Assembly: GCF_014654615.1 (NCBI RefSeq)
Contig: NZ_BNBB01000033.1
Span: forward strand, 1 to 64,000
Direction: 5' to 3'
From: Streptosporangium violaceochromogenes
GTDB taxonomy: Bacteria > Actinomycetota > Actinomycetes > Streptosporangiales > Streptosporangiaceae
Length of the DNA stretch: 64,000 nt
Positions 63,018 through 64,000 of this stretch are shown piece after piece. The notes under the pieces are model-generated. The model made no database searches and was not told the DNA's origin. It saw only the letters and a list, made by a program, of their open reading frames with translations. How positions within the stretch are numbered: the first letter of the stretch is position 1; each line of letters begins with the position of its first letter. Both the position numbers and the translations under genes were made by a program.

Positions 63018-63563
63018 TCAGTGCGAGACGTCGAGAAGCGCGTCGAGTTCGTCCTCGGGGAACCCGAGGTCCACCCGGATGCGGTAGCGGGCGCGCAGCA
63101 GGGCGGTGTGCTCCCGGCCGGCCCCCTCCGCCCTCCGGGCCCCCTCGGTGGCCCACCGGTGGGCCTCTCTCAGGTGACCGTAGGCCGCCAGGGTCTCGGT
63201 GACCGTAAGCGCGGTGGCCGGGGTGACCGAGGTGGCACGGTCACCGCCGATCGCCTCGATCACCTGCCGCGCCTCATCCGGCCGCTCAAGCTCGAAAAGG
63301 GTGTCGGCGATGCCCGCCCTCGGGTCGACGGCCACCTCTCCGCCGTCGTCCACCGCCCGCTGGAAGCAGTCGAGAGCGCGAGCCGGCTGGCCGGCCTGCC
63401 GCCACTCCTCCGCGGCGAGGACCAGGATCGCCGCCCGCGAGATGTCGCCGGACACATAGGTCTCGACCAGGGCCTCCAGCCTCCGGGCGAGATCTTCGTG
63501 ATCGTCGGCCAAAAGTGTCTGCTCAAGCAACCGGTCAAGATGCTCACGTGTCACATGTGCCAC
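63018..63563 (-). CDS. TPR-like repeat protein
   Basis: The 181-aa protein (from a GTG before AHVTREHLDRLLEQTL; 203 aa if a GTG 22 codons upstream is used) is all helical. TPR-like pairs lie in SGDISRAAILVLAAEEWRQAGQPARALDCFQRAVDDGG and IADTLFELERPDEARQVIEAIGG. No enzyme motif, no membrane helix. It is probably an adaptor. It is convergent with clpB and divergent from the last gene, and a link to proteostasis is only suggested by position. Confidence 0.65.
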   Translation of the reverse strand: MAHVTREHLDRLLEQTLLADDHEDLARRLEALVETYVSGDISRAAILVLAAEEWRQAGQPARALDCFQRAVDDGGEVAVDPRAGIADTLFELERPDEARQVIEAIGGDRATSVTPATALTVTETLAAYGHLREAHRWATEGARRAEGAGREHTALLRARYRIRVDLGFPEDELDALLDVSH

Positions 63564-63725
63564 ACCGCGAGAGTACCGAGCGCCACTCGGCTCCGTCCGC
63601 ACAACGGCAGGTATTCCTTGCGCCACCACATGTAAACGATTGACTACGAAGCGCGTGTTTCATCAGGAAAGCGGGCATATGGCAGGCGTCTCCTGCTCGT
63701 GAAGCGGTGCGTTGGGAGGGCTGCG

Positions 63726-64000
63726 ATGGGCGTGTCCAAGCTGTCCAAGCAGACGACCTTCACGCTGACACTGCTGATGGGTGTCTCGGTGATCGTCCCG
63801 GGATGCGCCGGATATCTCTCCGCGAGGATGGAGGCCGTCGAGCAGGCCCGGCGAGAGCTGGTCTCCTTGGAGAGCCGGATCCTCCGGGAACGGCTCTCCG
63901 TCCCGCCCTCGGCCGAGACCGAGCAGGGGCGAGGACAGACGATCGCCGTACCCGGCGCGGTTCCCTGCGACATCCCGCCGCGCCCCGCGACACGGCGCGG
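63726..64000 (+). CDS. Start of an unidentified membrane-anchored protein (partial)
   Basis: An ATG 6 bases after GGGAGG opens a frame that continues to the window edge (91 codons). Residues 10-31 are a hydrophobic signal-anchor segment, followed by a helical, charged stretch (SARMEAVEQARRELVSLESRI). The next part is Pro-rich and contains one cysteine. There is no lipobox. The pattern suggests an anchored secreted or receptor-type protein, but the domain lies outside the window. Reading frame and ribosome binding site are seen; function is unknown. Confidence 0.6.
   Translation, partial: MGVSKLSKQTTFTLTLLMGVSVIVPGCAGYLSARMEAVEQARRELVSLESRILRERLSVPPSAETEQGRGQTIAVPGAVPCDIPPRPATRR

Noticed and set aside
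63644..63973. A 109-codon minus-strand frame opposite the last gene
   Set aside because: The plus-strand frame has a strong ribosome binding site and a signal-anchor. The minus frame has neither.

Overview
The window is a GC-rich chromosomal segment from a filamentous actinomycete. The family is an inference, Streptosporangiaceae-like (Streptosporangium or Nonomuraea type). It rests on the HspR/HAIR-controlled dnaK operon, Rex with its operator, a BldN sigma factor next to an RsbN-type anti-sigma protein, a BldC-like protein, menaquinone-linked complex I, a bS22-type mini ribosomal protein, and many GTG starts with 4-bp stop/start overlaps.

Region 1-5.8 kb looks accessory. It holds a three-gene minus-strand cassette: an Xre-ImmA/IrrE-type protein, a PIN-domain protein, and a 44-aa microprotein missed by ordinary ORF calling. 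It also holds a decayed RelE-like toxin relic, a BrkB/YihY membrane protein, a hemerythrin, a GNAT acetyltransferase and msrA. The microprotein is essentially a free copy of the MsrA C-terminal tail. A third, degenerate copy of the same 87-bp module lies between them.

Region 5.9-28 kb is respiratory: rarD, a marR-type regulator, a polyprenyl diphosphate synthase, all 14 nuo genes (nuoA to nuoN, minus strand), a geranylgeranyl-reductase-family menaquinone reductase and menG. A near-perfect Rex operator sits between menG and the reductase. A secreted propeller-like protein and a DUF4229 protein end this block.

Region 28-38 kb holds a BldC-like regulator, an anthrax-lethal-factor-like (ATLF) metalloprotease with a small partner, a PLDc_N membrane protein, a System II cytochrome c maturation set (tlpA-like, ccdA, resB, ccsB), a histidine phosphatase, a LysR regulator, hemL and a prim-pol-like protein.

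Region 38-51.6 kb holds hemB, hemD (with a CobA-type domain), hemC, hemA and rex, with a Rex operator upstream of rex. These are followed by a glutaredoxin-like protein, a membrane-ABM fusion, bldN-rsbN, a HAD phosphatase, an acyltransferase, an epimerase, bS22 and an excisionase-like HTH protein. The gene order recalls the rex-hem-bldN region of Streptomyces (from memory).

Region 51.8-64 kb holds a conserved protein, an AcuC-like deacetylase, proC, a small lipoprotein flanked by two tandem repeats, and dnaK-grpE-dnaJ-hspR-clpB behind one HAIR element. It ends with a TPR-like protein and the start of an unidentified membrane-anchored protein.

Together the genes link redox sensing (Rex) to complex I, menaquinone and heme. 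They also include cytochrome maturation, developmental sigma control and a protein-quality-control operon.
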